The notes below the pieces were generated by a model. The model was not told where the DNA came from, did no database searches, and saw nothing but the letters and a program-made list of their open reading frames with translations. Made by a program: the position numbers and the translations under genes. 7,474 nucleotides of DNA from Cellvibrionales bacterium UBA5860 (lineage in GTDB: Bacteria > Pseudomonadota > Gammaproteobacteria > Pseudomonadales > Porticoccaceae). The stretch is from the NCBI GenBank assembly GCA_002431545.1, contig DJFY01000011.1:55822-63295 (forward strand), read 5' to 3'. This document shows, one piece after another, positions 1 to 6,208 of the stretch (its first letter is position 1; each line of letters starts with the position of its first letter).

Positions 1-884
1 CGCACGCGCGTGATAGGCGCGGCACCGTACACCAACGTTCTCAGGGAAGTCATATCGTGCTGCTCGGGGTCATACGCGTCCAGTACCCGATAGATCATGG
101 TAGGCACCATAAAGGTCCAGGTAATCGCCTCGCGGTGCACGGTCTCGAGTACCAGGTCGGGATCAAACTTGTTCTGCAGGTAAATCGTCGCCCCCTGCAC
201 CAGCCCCGCATGCAACATAAAACCCGCAGCATGGGGCAGGGGACTCATCAACAGCAGTTTCTCGTTTTCCGCGATCTCCGCATGAATCACGTGGGTCAGG
301 CCGTTGATCATCATCGCCCCATGCGTGTGCAACACTCCCTTGGAGCGTCCCGTGGTGCCACCGGTGTACATGATGAACGCGGGGTCTTCCGGTTGTACCG
401 GCAACCACTCGAAAGCCTGCCGGTCGCCCTCGAACAATTCCGCCCAGTCGCTGTGTCCGTTGTCGATGCCGGCACCCGCGTCGTCCAGTTGATAAATATG
501 CCGAAGTCCGGTCTCAGCCAGCGCGTTCTTGTCGAGCTTATCAACAAGGGAACTGTGCACCACCAGCACCTTGGCGCCGGAATGCCCGATCATGTAACTG
601 ACGTCGTTCGTACTCAACATTTCGTTAAGCGGCACCTTGACCGCGCCCAGCTTGATGATCGCGAGGTCGGTGACGACAAACTCGACGCAATTGCGCAACA
701 AGATAGCCAGGCGGTCACCTTTGCCGACGCCAATGCGGTGTAGCCGCGCCGCCAGATTGCTCGACAACTCATCCAGCTCTTTATAAGAGTAGGACTCACC
801 CGCATCCACCACCGCGGTTTTTGCAGCGTGGCGCCACAGGGCATTTTGAAACAGAAACTGGGAAGACTGGCTGGTGTGGTGCAT
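1..884 (-). CDS. AMP-dependent acyl-CoA synthetase/ligase, N-terminal part (runs off the window)
   Basis: I translated this by hand: 294 uninterrupted codons from an ATG at 884 to the window edge, with no stop, so the C-terminus is missing. The protein belongs to the ANL superfamily, whose members activate a carboxylic acid with ATP to an acyl-adenylate and usually transfer it to CoA. The diagnostic phosphate-binding loop YTGGTTGRSKGV is at residues 173-184. Other family landmarks are SYSYKELDELS near 31-41, GVGKGDRLAILLRN near 52-65, MSPLPHAAG near 213-221 and YGAAP at 286-290. The substrate cannot be told; medium- or long-chain fatty acids or aromatic acids are all possible. The missing part would hold the remaining adenylation motifs and the mobile C-terminal lid. 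The ATG at 884 leaves a normal short N-terminus. Its Shine-Dalgarno is weak (GAGAC-like). The 296-nt gap after rimO suggests a separate transcript. Family assignment is firm; function beyond it is inference. Confidence 0.93.
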   Translation of the reverse strand, partial: MHHTSQSSQFLFQNALWRHAAKTAVVDAGESYSYKELDELSSNLAARLHRIGVGKGDRLAILLRNCVEFVVTDLAIIKLGAVKVPLNEMLSTNDVSYMIGHSGAKVLVVHSSLVDKLDKNALAETGLRHIYQLDDAGAGIDNGHSDWAELFEGDRQAFEWLPVQPEDPAFIMYTGGTTGRSKGVLHTHGAMMINGLTHVIHAEIAENEKLLLMSPLPHAAGFMLHAGLVQGATIYLQNKFDPDLVLETVHREAITWTFMVPTMIYRVLDAYDPEQHDMTSLRTLVYGAAPITRV

Positions 885-941
885 TGACTGGGTCTCGAGT
901 TTTAATCCACGGGGCCTAAGGTTAGTGTCGGTTCAGCTAGA

Positions 942-947
942 AATATA
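942..947 (-). promoter_or_regulatory. Possible -10 element (TATATT) for the acyl-CoA synthetase gene
   Basis: Read on the minus strand, TATATT lies about 58 nt upstream of the ATG at 884. No convincing -35 hexamer is present 16-18 nt further up. It sits at one arm of a 6-bp inverted repeat (ATACGG at 945-950, CCGTAT at 973-978). This is only a weak candidate. Confidence 0.2.
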
Positions 948-1003
948 CGGTAACTCGATCATCCTGTGAGGGCCGTATTTCGGTGGAATTTCGCGCGTGC
1001 TCC

Positions 1004-1180
1004 TCACGTGACTTTCCGTTCCATCAAGACTACCGCGTCTTTATCCAACCCTTCTACAATTCGATTCACGTTTTTTTTCGACCAGGTATTCGGGCACCCA
1101 CAACCGCTTAAGCAATAAGTGAGAATACGCCCCCCGTCTTTGCAACGACCGGCTTGTCTGGCATCGGGAATCTCGATGGC
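1004..1180 (-). other. Unidentified 58-codon open frame directly after the rimO stop, cysteine-rich
   Basis: This holds most of the 296-nt gap between rimO and the acyl-CoA synthetase. The reading frame of rimO stays open after its TGA for 58 codons, ending at TGA 1006-1004. The extension has four cysteines at its positions 13, 23, 27 and 29 (the last three within CLSGCGC), followed by a basic stretch WSKKNVNR and a tail VVLMERKVT. It has no ATG near its beginning. In-frame starts are only GTG at codon 38, TTG at 45 and 51, and ATG at 52. An 8-base A run (T on the plus strand, 1071-1078) lies inside it. I do not recognise the sequence. It could be chance, a decayed gene, or a small gene with an unusual start. 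No clear intrinsic terminator for rimO is visible here. Confidence 0.2.
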
Positions 1181-2497
1181 TCAACGGCGAATACCATAAA
1201 GATCGTATTCATCCGCCTCTTCGATACGAACTTTTACCCGCTCACCGGGCCCGGCGCCGCGCCCGTCAAAATAAACCTGCCCGTCGATCTCGGGCGCGTC
1301 GGCCCAACTGCGGCCGACGGTACCCTCTTCGTCGACGGCATCGACCAAGACTTCCAGGGTCTGCCCCACTTTGTCCTGCAGGCGGCGGGCACTGATTTGC
1401 TGCTGGACTTCCATCAGACGCTGCCAACGCTCCGTCTTTTCTTCCTCCGGCACGGCCCCGGGTAACGCATTGGCCCGGGCGCCAGCTACAGCTTCGTATT
1501 TAAAGCAACCGACGCGATCGAGGCGAGCCTGCTCCAACCAAGCCAGCAGCTGTCGAAAGTCGGCCTCGGTTTCGCCGGGAAAGCCGACAATAAAAGTACT
1601 GCGCAGGGTAATTTCGGGGCACTGCTCGCGCCAGTTGGCTATACGTTCGAGCGTACGCTCCTGATGCGCCGGTCGCTTCATAGCGCGCAACACTTCGGGG
1701 CTAGCATGTTGAAAGGGAATGTCGAGATAGGGCAGCACTTTGCCTTCGGCCATCAACGGAATCACCCTGTCGACATGCGGATAGGGATAGACGTAGTGCA
1801 AGCGCACCCAGATACCGAGTTCGCCCAGCGCCTGGCACAGGCCAAGCATGTCAGATTTTACCGGGCGCCCCTGCCAGAAACCGGTGCGATACTTGATATC
1901 GACGCCATAGGCGCTGGTATCCTGGGAAATCACAAGCAGTTCCTGGACGCCACTTTCAACCAGGCGTTGCGCTTCGTCGAGGACATCTCCCACTGGCCGG
2001 CTGACGAGCTTGCCGCGGATGTCGGGGATTATGCAAAAAGTACAGCCGTGGTTGCAGCCCTCGGAAATCTTCAGATAAGCGTAGTGGCGCGGGGTGAGTT
2101 TGACACCCTGCGGCGGCACCAGATCGGTATAAGGGTCATGGACCGGGCGTTGCGCCGGCACCCATTGATGCACAGCGGCGACCACGGACTCGTATTGCTG
2201 GGGGCCGCTTACCGCCAGCACGCCTGGATGCGCCTCGCGAATTTGCTGTTCTTCACCACCCATGCAGCCGGTAACGATGACCCGTCCGTTTTCCGCCATG
2301 GCTTCACCGATGGCATCGAGAGATTCCTGCTTGGCGCTATCGAGAAATCCGCAAGTGTTAACCACGACGACATCGGCATCCTCGTAAGAACCGGAAACCT
2401 GGTAGCCGTCCAGCCGCAACTGGGTCAGGATACGCTCGGAATCCACCAGGGCCTTGGGACAGCCGAGACTGATAAAGCCGACTTTGGGGTTGGTCAT
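1181..2497 (-). CDS. rimO: Ribosomal protein uS12 methylthiotransferase RimO
   Basis: RimO is a cytoplasmic radical-SAM enzyme that adds a methylthio group to a conserved aspartate of ribosomal protein uS12 (S12). The N-terminal methylthiotransferase domain carries the three auxiliary-cluster cysteines C13 (SLGCPK), C49 (NTCGF) and C78 (VTGCMG). The radical-SAM motif CNHGCTFC gives C148, C152 and C155. A TRAM domain covers roughly 372-438 and ends in ADEYDLYGIRR, the usual RimO ending. The product is 438 aa, against about 441 in E. coli, with near-continuous similarity as I recall that sequence. RimO-specific rather than MiaB-like features include LKISEGCNH, LVISQDTSAYG and LHYVYPYPH. I chose the ATG at 2497 because the family begins a few residues before KVGFISLGCPK. 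A GTG at 2512 would add five residues. Neither start has a strong Shine-Dalgarno. The gene stands alone, more than 200 nt from both neighbours. Confidence 0.97.
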   Translation of the reverse strand: MTNPKVGFISLGCPKALVDSERILTQLRLDGYQVSGSYEDADVVVVNTCGFLDSAKQESLDAIGEAMAENGRVIVTGCMGGEEQQIREAHPGVLAVSGPQQYESVVAAVHQWVPAQRPVHDPYTDLVPPQGVKLTPRHYAYLKISEGCNHGCTFCIIPDIRGKLVSRPVGDVLDEAQRLVESGVQELLVISQDTSAYGVDIKYRTGFWQGRPVKSDMLGLCQALGELGIWVRLHYVYPYPHVDRVIPLMAEGKVLPYLDIPFQHASPEVLRAMKRPAHQERTLERIANWREQCPEITLRSTFIVGFPGETEADFRQLLAWLEQARLDRVGCFKYEAVAGARANALPGAVPEEEKTERWQRLMEVQQQISARRLQDKVGQTLEVLVDAVDEEGTVGRSWADAPEIDGQVYFDGRGAGPGERVKVRIEEADEYDLYGIRR

Positions 2498-2533
2498 ACA
2501 GAAGTGCCACACAAGTGTTAGACAAGAGAACGG

Positions 2534-2539
2534 ATTCTA
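2534..2539 (-). promoter_or_regulatory. Possible -10 element (TAGAAT) for rimO
   Basis: On the minus strand TAGAAT matches the sigma-70 -10 consensus at five of six positions and would start transcription about 30 nt before the rimO ATG. The expected -35 position (GCGAGC-like) is poor. Transcription from here would fit the isolated position of rimO, but the support is one hexamer. Confidence 0.25.
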
Positions 2540-2570
2540 ACAAAAGGGACAAGCAGCTCGCCGGTTAAAC

Positions 2571-2628
2571 GAAGCCGGCAACGCTTAACGTGGCGCACAG
2601 GAAGTACACGCTGTATTTGGCCGGCTTC
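2571..2628. repeat. Perfect 9-bp inverted repeat between the PilZ gene and rimO
   Basis: GAAGCCGGC at 2571-2579 is mirrored by GCCGGCTTC at 2620-2628, with a 40-nt spacer. It lies between the end of the PilZ gene and the rimO promoter region. A hairpin in the PilZ 3' transcript or a two-site regulatory element are both possible. There is no T-run after it on either strand, so it is not a classical intrinsic terminator. Confidence 0.4.
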
Positions 2629-2658
2629 AAAGCACGCTATTCTTCGCGGGCCACGCTG

Positions 2659-2699
2659 GGCAGGATTCAGACCCGGCGCCAGCGGCAGGATAGACCCGG
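2659..2699. repeat. Short imperfect tandem duplication
   Basis: GGCAGGATTCAGACCCGG (2659-2676) recurs as GGCAGGATAGACCCGG (2684-2699), differing by a 2-base deletion, with 7 nt between the copies. It sits in the non-coding gap after the PilZ gene. Local slippage duplication is the simplest explanation. Confidence 0.5.
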
Positions 2700-2726
2700 T
2701 TTTATCTGCACTACTGAAAAGCGGTC

Positions 2727-3308
2727 TTATATACGGGCGTTACGCAACTGCTTTGACTGGCTGGTGAGGACATGGGACACGATAAAGTCCCGATCCTCTT
2801 CGGAAAGATAGGTAAATTCTGTGCCGACCGAATAGAAGTTTCCACGCTCGGAGGATTCCGCGCGACAATCGACAACCTTGCCATAGGCGCGCACATGGCG
2901 CATGGCCGGAAAAAGCACCATCTCCAGCTCCAGCAACACACCCACTTGCAATGACTTGTCGCAGCTGAAGGCACAACCGCCGCCACCGATACTGACATCT
3001 TGGTTTGGCCCGCCGGAGAAATCGTCTTCGCCGGACAGCGCGCGCGTCGCCAGTGTCTGGGCCACGAGATCGACCTTGTTGTTGATGACCTTTATCGCGT
3101 TGGCCACATCCGGCAAATCCCGTCCGATGCTTTCAAGCAAAGCTGTAAGCCGGGTTTCCATCCCCAGCAGTGAGTCGAAAACCCCCTTGTTTTGCATCGC
3201 AGAAGCGCGCAAGCGGGCGATACCCCAGTCGGCTTCATTGGCGTCGACCTGCCGAAACTGCAGATAAATGCGATCGTCGATTCGATAATATTGCCGGCGT
3301 TCTTCCAT
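2727..3308 (-). CDS. PilZ-domain protein, likely c-di-GMP responsive, with helical insertion
   Basis: PilZ domains bind cyclic di-GMP through an RxxxR motif and a [D/N]xSxxG motif. Both are intact here: RQYYR at residues 5-9 and DVSIGG at 104-109. In compact PilZ domains these motifs are roughly 25-35 residues apart; here about 94 residues separate them. The intervening part (about 30-92) looks helical with heptad-like hydrophobic spacing, e.g. GMETRLTALLESIG and ANAIKVINNKVDLVAQ. The rest (about 110-180) fits the beta-barrel, with VGVLLELEMVLFP and YSVGTEFTYLSEEDRDFIVSHV. There are no signal peptide or membrane segments, so the protein is cytoplasmic. An AGG lies 8 nt before the ATG at 3308. 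The gene follows pomB by 42 nt with no terminator in between, so it is probably co-transcribed with the stator genes. A YcgR-like role in adjusting motor output is a reasonable inference, not shown by sequence. Confidence 0.88.
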   Translation of the reverse strand: MEERRQYYRIDDRIYLQFRQVDANEADWGIARLRASAMQNKGVFDSLLGMETRLTALLESIGRDLPDVANAIKVINNKVDLVAQTLATRALSGEDDFSGGPNQDVSIGGGGCAFSCDKSLQVGVLLELEMVLFPAMRHVRAYGKVVDCRAESSERGNFYSVGTEFTYLSEEDRDFIVSHVLTSQSKQLRNARI

Positions 3309-3350
3309 GTTCTGTACCTATTCTCCAATAAGCTCTTTCACAAATTCCAA

Positions 3351-4208
3351 CTAGTTCGGTTCGACCGCGGGTGGCAACGAGAGCACTCTATCGGGGTCGC
3401 CTCCCGATTCAGGCCACAACACGGTCAACTCAACGCGTCTATTTTTGGCCCGATTCTCGGCAGTGTCGTTGGGCGCGATGGGATGCGCATCAGCGTGGCC
3501 TTCAACGATAAAACGCTCCGCGGGCATTAAGCCGGCTTCCAGCAACTCGTGCACGACCGAGGCCGCCCGCGACGCGGATAAATCCCAGTTAGAACGGAAT
3601 TTGGCAGTTCGAATCGGCCTGTCATCCGTGTGACCGGCCACGATAATCTGCCCGTCGACATCCGCCAGCACCGCCTGCAAACGTTTCAGAGTGGGAATAA
3701 AACTGTTGCGTAATTTAGCTTCACCGGATGTGAACGAGGCTTTTTCGGTAATACGAATCACGATGTCCTTGGCATTGGTATTTACCTCGACCATGCCTTT
3801 ATTAACCTCGTCCTGCAGCGACGAGGTCAGTTCCAGTACCCGTTGATCGAGCGCCTCCTGTTCAGCGGCAGCCTCGGCCGCTTTCAGGGCCTGCATAATT
3901 TCATCCATCTCGGGCGACTCGGGGTTTACCTCCTGCTCGCGCTCTGCCACCGCTTCTTTGGGCTGCTGAAACAAGGGTGTCGGCGATTCCCGTCCCTGAA
4001 GAAACTCCTGTGCCTGTTCTGATTCGGCGGCCTGAACTTCCCGCTGTACACCGAACGCCATCTTCATCGAACCCGCGACCTGCTTGAATTTAATGATATC
4101 CATCTCGGCAAATGACAGCAGCAACACGAAGAAGCACATCAACAGGGACATCAGATCCGCGAAGGTCATTACCCATGCCGGCGCACCGGCTTTGTTTGCT
4201 TTGCTCAC
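3351..4208 (-). CDS. pomB: Flagellar stator protein MotB/PomB
   Basis: PomB/MotB is the stator subunit that carries the ion-binding residue and anchors the complex to peptidoglycan. A short cytoplasmic N-terminus leads into a single membrane helix (about 13-34) containing TFADLMSLLMCFFVLLLSF, with the ion-binding aspartate at D18. The plug-like region KFKQVAGSMKMAFGVQ (40-55) closely resembles Vibrio PomB. A periplasmic linker rich in E, Q and A (about 56-145) follows. The OmpA-like peptidoglycan-binding domain (about 148-265) contains AGHTDDRPI, SNWDLSASRA and NRAKNRRVE. At 285 aa it is slightly shorter than Vibrio PomB (about 315), mainly in the linker. The start is GTG at 4208, overlapping the pomA stop by four bases (GTGA), with a purine-rich GGAAAG upstream; this indicates translational coupling. 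Sodium rather than proton use is inferred from similarity to PomB and not proven. Confidence 0.95.
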   Translation of the reverse strand: MSKANKAGAPAWVMTFADLMSLLMCFFVLLLSFAEMDIIKFKQVAGSMKMAFGVQREVQAAESEQAQEFLQGRESPTPLFQQPKEAVAEREQEVNPESPEMDEIMQALKAAEAAAEQEALDQRVLELTSSLQDEVNKGMVEVNTNAKDIVIRITEKASFTSGEAKLRNSFIPTLKRLQAVLADVDGQIIVAGHTDDRPIRTAKFRSNWDLSASRAASVVHELLEAGLMPAERFIVEGHADAHPIAPNDTAENRAKNRRVELTVLWPESGGDPDRVLSLPPAVEPN

Positions 4209-4990
4209 GATGTGCTTTCCGCGGCTTTGGCGTCACCGCCCTCGATTTCCCGCTTGGAACCAGGCAAGTAAGTTTGTAATAACTCTTCCAGAACGCGCGG
4301 GTTTTTGCCTTCCTGAATACCGGATACAGCGTCGATAATAATCGACTGAACCAAAACTTCTTCATTGCGACGCAAGGTCAACTTGCCGGCAATAGGAATG
4401 GCGAAAACATTGGCGACCAGTGCACCGTAGAGCGTGGTCAGTAGCGCGATTGCCATGGACGGTCCGATCGCCTTGGGATCTGACATATTGCCCAACATAA
4501 GAATCAGGCCAACCAGTGTACCGATCATACCCATGGCCGGCGCGACATCACCGATTTTGGAAAAAATTTCCGCACCATCGTCGTGCCGGGCAGCGGCCTG
4601 GTTCATGTCGGCGCGCAAAGTCTGCGAAATCACGTCCGCCTCGTAGCCGTCGACCAGCATTTGAATGCCCTTTGACAGAAAAGCGTTATCCGTTTCCTTA
4701 CCCTCAAGCACTAAAAGCCCACCCGTACGGGTCTCCTTGGCCATTTCAATAACCTGCGCGATAAGCTCGGCCGGCTTGTCGATTTTAAAAATCAGCGCTT
4801 TTAGCGCGACCTTAATAGCGCCAAAGAACTGTCCCAGGGTGAAATTCATCATCACCGCACCAAAGGTGCCGCCAAAAACCACCATCATCGACGGCAGATC
4901 GATAAAGGCGTCCAGCCCCCCTCCTGTCACCATAGCAGCAACAATAATGCCGACGGCGACCAAAAAACCTATTAACGTTGCCAGATCCAC
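4205..4990 (-). CDS. pomA: Flagellar stator protein MotA/PomA
   Basis: PomA/MotA forms the ring around PomB in the inner membrane and pushes on the rotor protein FliG. The product is 261 aa from GTG 4990. It has four membrane helices at about 2-22, 32-50, 150-170 and 178-202, with the large cytoplasmic loop between the second and third. Strong landmarks are GDVAPAMGMIGTLVGL (148-162), DPKAIGPSMAIALLTTLYGA (171-190) and KNPRVLEELLQTYL near the C-terminus. From this start the protein aligns without gaps to the N-terminus of Vibrio PomA as I recall it (MDLATLLG), and puts an aspartate at position 31, as there. The frame is open up to a TTG at 5050, but AGGAG six bases before GTG 4990 and the family alignment favour the shorter form. 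It is the first gene of the pomA-pomB-PilZ operon. Confidence 0.95.
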   Translation of the reverse strand: MDLATLIGFLVAVGIIVAAMVTGGGLDAFIDLPSMMVVFGGTFGAVMMNFTLGQFFGAIKVALKALIFKIDKPAELIAQVIEMAKETRTGGLLVLEGKETDNAFLSKGIQMLVDGYEADVISQTLRADMNQAAARHDDGAEIFSKIGDVAPAMGMIGTLVGLILMLGNMSDPKAIGPSMAIALLTTLYGALVANVFAIPIAGKLTLRRNEEVLVQSIIIDAVSGIQEGKNPRVLEELLQTYLPGSKREIEGGDAKAAESTS

Positions 4991-4996
4991 GACTAA

Positions 4997-5001
4997 CTCC
5001 T
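4997..5001 (-). promoter_or_regulatory. Ribosome binding site of pomA (AGGAG), decides the start
   Basis: AGGAG on the minus strand is six bases before GTG 4990. It is the best Shine-Dalgarno match I found in the window and argues against the upstream TTG at 5050 as the initiation codon. Confidence 0.7.
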
Positions 5002-5025
5002 GTTCCAACACTAACCAAATTACCG

Positions 5026-5042
5026 ATTGGCTGGATGCCAAT
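5026..5042 (-). promoter_or_regulatory. Small hairpin in the pomA leader
   Basis: ATTGGC and GCCAAT form a perfect 6-bp stem around a 5-nt loop, in the leader between the predicted transcription start (about 5056) and the ribosome binding site at 5001. It leaves the Shine-Dalgarno free. Whether it does anything is unknown. Confidence 0.3.
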
Positions 5043-5062
5043 AACTCCAAATATAATATAGG

Positions 5063-5091
5063 GTTACAGGTACAACCTAACTAATTGTCAA
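5063..5091 (-). promoter_or_regulatory. Candidate sigma-70 promoter of the pomA-pomB-PilZ operon
   Basis: On the minus strand a perfect TTGACA (5091-5086) is followed after 17 nt by TGTAAC (5068-5063), four of six matches to the -10 consensus. A start near 5056 would give a leader of about 65 nt. A second AT-rich block with TATATT lies just downstream (about 5055-5060) but has no matching -35. No sigma-28 or sigma-54 consensus was recognised here. Confidence 0.5.
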
Positions 5092-5107
5092 GGTTTTTGT
5101 GTAGTTG

Positions 5108-5119
5108 TGACGGACGTCA
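5108..5119. promoter_or_regulatory. Palindrome TGACG-GA-CGTCA upstream of the pomA promoter
   Basis: A perfect 5-bp inverted repeat with a 2-bp centre lies about 16 nt upstream of the TTGACA -35 hexamer, near -52 to -63 relative to the predicted start. The position suits an activator site. The short arms mean chance cannot be excluded. Confidence 0.3.
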
Positions 5120-5198
5120 GGTTTTTTAGCCACAGAAGTGGCGTGCATTCAAGTGGAGCGACCAAAGCAGGACTCGGGGAAGAGGAAAACGCTAAACC

Positions 5199-5516
5199 TT
5201 ACGTAACATGCGCTTCGATCAAGCGCCATTTCTGAAGCCGCGGTAATTGTTTTATCGCGGCTTCGCGACGGCTCGCGCTACTTTTCGTGTGGCCTGTTTC
5301 CCGATAGAGCACGCGCAGGGGTCGCCGCCCCCGATGAAAATATTTCGCGCCGGCGCCGGTTGCGTGCTGACGATAGCGGCGGCATATATCTGTCGTGATG
5401 CCGGTATACAAAGAACCGTCGCTGGCGAGAATAATGTAAACCGACCAGGCCACTGACTCCGCCTGAGCTGCGCGAGCCAATGATTTTCTCGCTGGAATAT
5501 CACCCTCATCGGTCAT
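5199..5516 (-). CDS. GIY-YIG domain protein, YhbQ/UPF0213 type
   Basis: This small protein of 105 aa has a single GIY-YIG nuclease-fold domain. The hallmark strands are VYI (26-28) and YTG (37-39) in VYIILASDGSLYTGITTD. They are followed by the arginine helix DICRRYRQH (43-51) with R46/R47, and by the conserved glutamate E85 in RREAAIKQL. The arrangement and length match the UPF0213 group, of which E. coli YhbQ (about 100 aa) is a member. Members of this group are proposed nucleic-acid processing enzymes; the physiological substrate is unclear. Its first 22 residues form a low-complexity extension before the domain. The ATG at 5516 overlaps the stop of the glutathione transferase-like gene (ATGA), implying translational coupling; no independent strong Shine-Dalgarno is seen. 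The same frame extends upstream to 5744 inside the neighbouring gene, which is not believable as coding. Confidence 0.88.
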   Translation of the reverse strand: MTDEGDIPARKSLARAAQAESVAWSVYIILASDGSLYTGITTDICRRYRQHATGAGAKYFHRGRRPLRVLYRETGHTKSSASRREAAIKQLPRLQKWRLIEAHVT

Positions 5517-6187
5517 AGGTCGGCGCTTATTCCGCCGCTGCACTGAGCAGCCACCAGGTACCGTGGCGGATCCCCCTCCGACCACGGCTTGTTTTTGCTC
5601 ATCGCCGCGCGAAACAGTCCCGACTCGACGAACACGGTCAACCATTCGTTGAGGCGCCGATACGGCGATTGGGAAAACCAGGCCGTATCGACACCGGCAA
5701 ACTGTCTGACAAAAGGGAAAGCGCCGATATCGGCCAGGGACCAATTATCATCGAGAAGAAACGCCGAGTGATTCAGTCGGGACTCGAGCCCCGCAAGAAA
5801 GCGCCCGCACGCCGCACGGTAGGACGCTTGCAGGTGCGCGGTCTCGGGCACAATGTATTTGTATCTATCCAGCCAGGGCTTGAAGGACTCGTCGATTTCC
5901 CGCACCAGCGCTTTGGAAGCCGGCAAATGGCAATCATCGACTCCGCGCCAGGCATCCGAATCGCGTTGCGCCGTCGCCCAGCAGAGGATGTCCCAACTTT
6001 CGTCAAGCACCTGGCCCGCCAACTGCAATACCGGCACCGTCCCCTTGGCGGATAGCTCGAGCATGTGTCGCGGTTTGTCCTTTAGCAAAACCTCCCGCAA
6101 CTCGACGTCAATGCCCGCATAAAGCAAAGCCATGCGCGCCCTAATGGCATAGGGGCAGCGACGAAAGGAATACAGCACGGGCATCAC
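5513..6187 (-). CDS. Glutathione S-transferase-like protein
   Basis: The protein is 224 aa with the two-domain GST layout. A thioredoxin-like N-terminal domain (about 1-80) contains LYSFRRCPYAIRARM, with a putative active-site cysteine at residue 11 followed by the CPYAxRAR pattern common in omega-like, GrxB-like and YfcF-like bacterial GSTs. KGTVPVLQL near 48-56 holds the cis-proline of the glutathione site. VLDESWDIL (61-69) corresponds to the usual E-S segment that binds the glutathione gamma-glutamyl group. The helical C-terminal domain includes LADIGAFPFVRQF, the N-capping region. A cysteine-type GST would more likely act as a thiol transferase or deglutathionylase than as a conjugating enzyme; this is inference. 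The start is either GTG 6187 or the adjacent ATG 6184; an AGG lies 9 nt before the GTG. It follows the crotonase gene by about 21 nt. Confidence 0.9.
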   Translation of the reverse strand: MMPVLYSFRRCPYAIRARMALLYAGIDVELREVLLKDKPRHMLELSAKGTVPVLQLAGQVLDESWDILCWATAQRDSDAWRGVDDCHLPASKALVREIDESFKPWLDRYKYIVPETAHLQASYRAACGRFLAGLESRLNHSAFLLDDNWSLADIGAFPFVRQFAGVDTAWFSQSPYRRLNEWLTVFVESGLFRAAMSKNKPWSEGDPPRYLVAAQCSGGISADL

Positions 6188-6208
6188 TTTCAGGCACCTA
6201 CCTCTATT

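Noticed and set aside
57..743. Open frame of 228 codons on the plus strand
   Set aside because: It lies opposite the acyl-CoA synthetase, whose minus-strand frame carries the diagnostic P-loop. The plus-strand translation has no family features.
1664..2521. Long open frame of 285 codons on the plus strand opposite rimO
   Set aside because: It is antisense to a clear rimO with intact catalytic motifs, has no recognisable domain, and reflects the codon bias of the opposite strand.
2590..2811. 73-codon plus-strand frame partly outside annotated genes
   Set aside because: Arginine-rich, no domain, no convincing ribosome binding site, and it runs into the PilZ gene in antisense.
5122..5142. Hairpin GCCAC-AGAA-GTGGC beside a T6 run, considered as a terminator of the GIY-YIG gene
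   Set aside because: For a minus-strand transcript the hairpin is followed by A residues, not U. For a plus-strand transcript the T run precedes the stem. It therefore fits no intrinsic terminator.
5517..5744. Upstream extension of the GIY-YIG frame
   Set aside because: It overlaps the well-supported GST-like gene in another frame and has no domain. The ATG at 5516 gives a normal-length family member.
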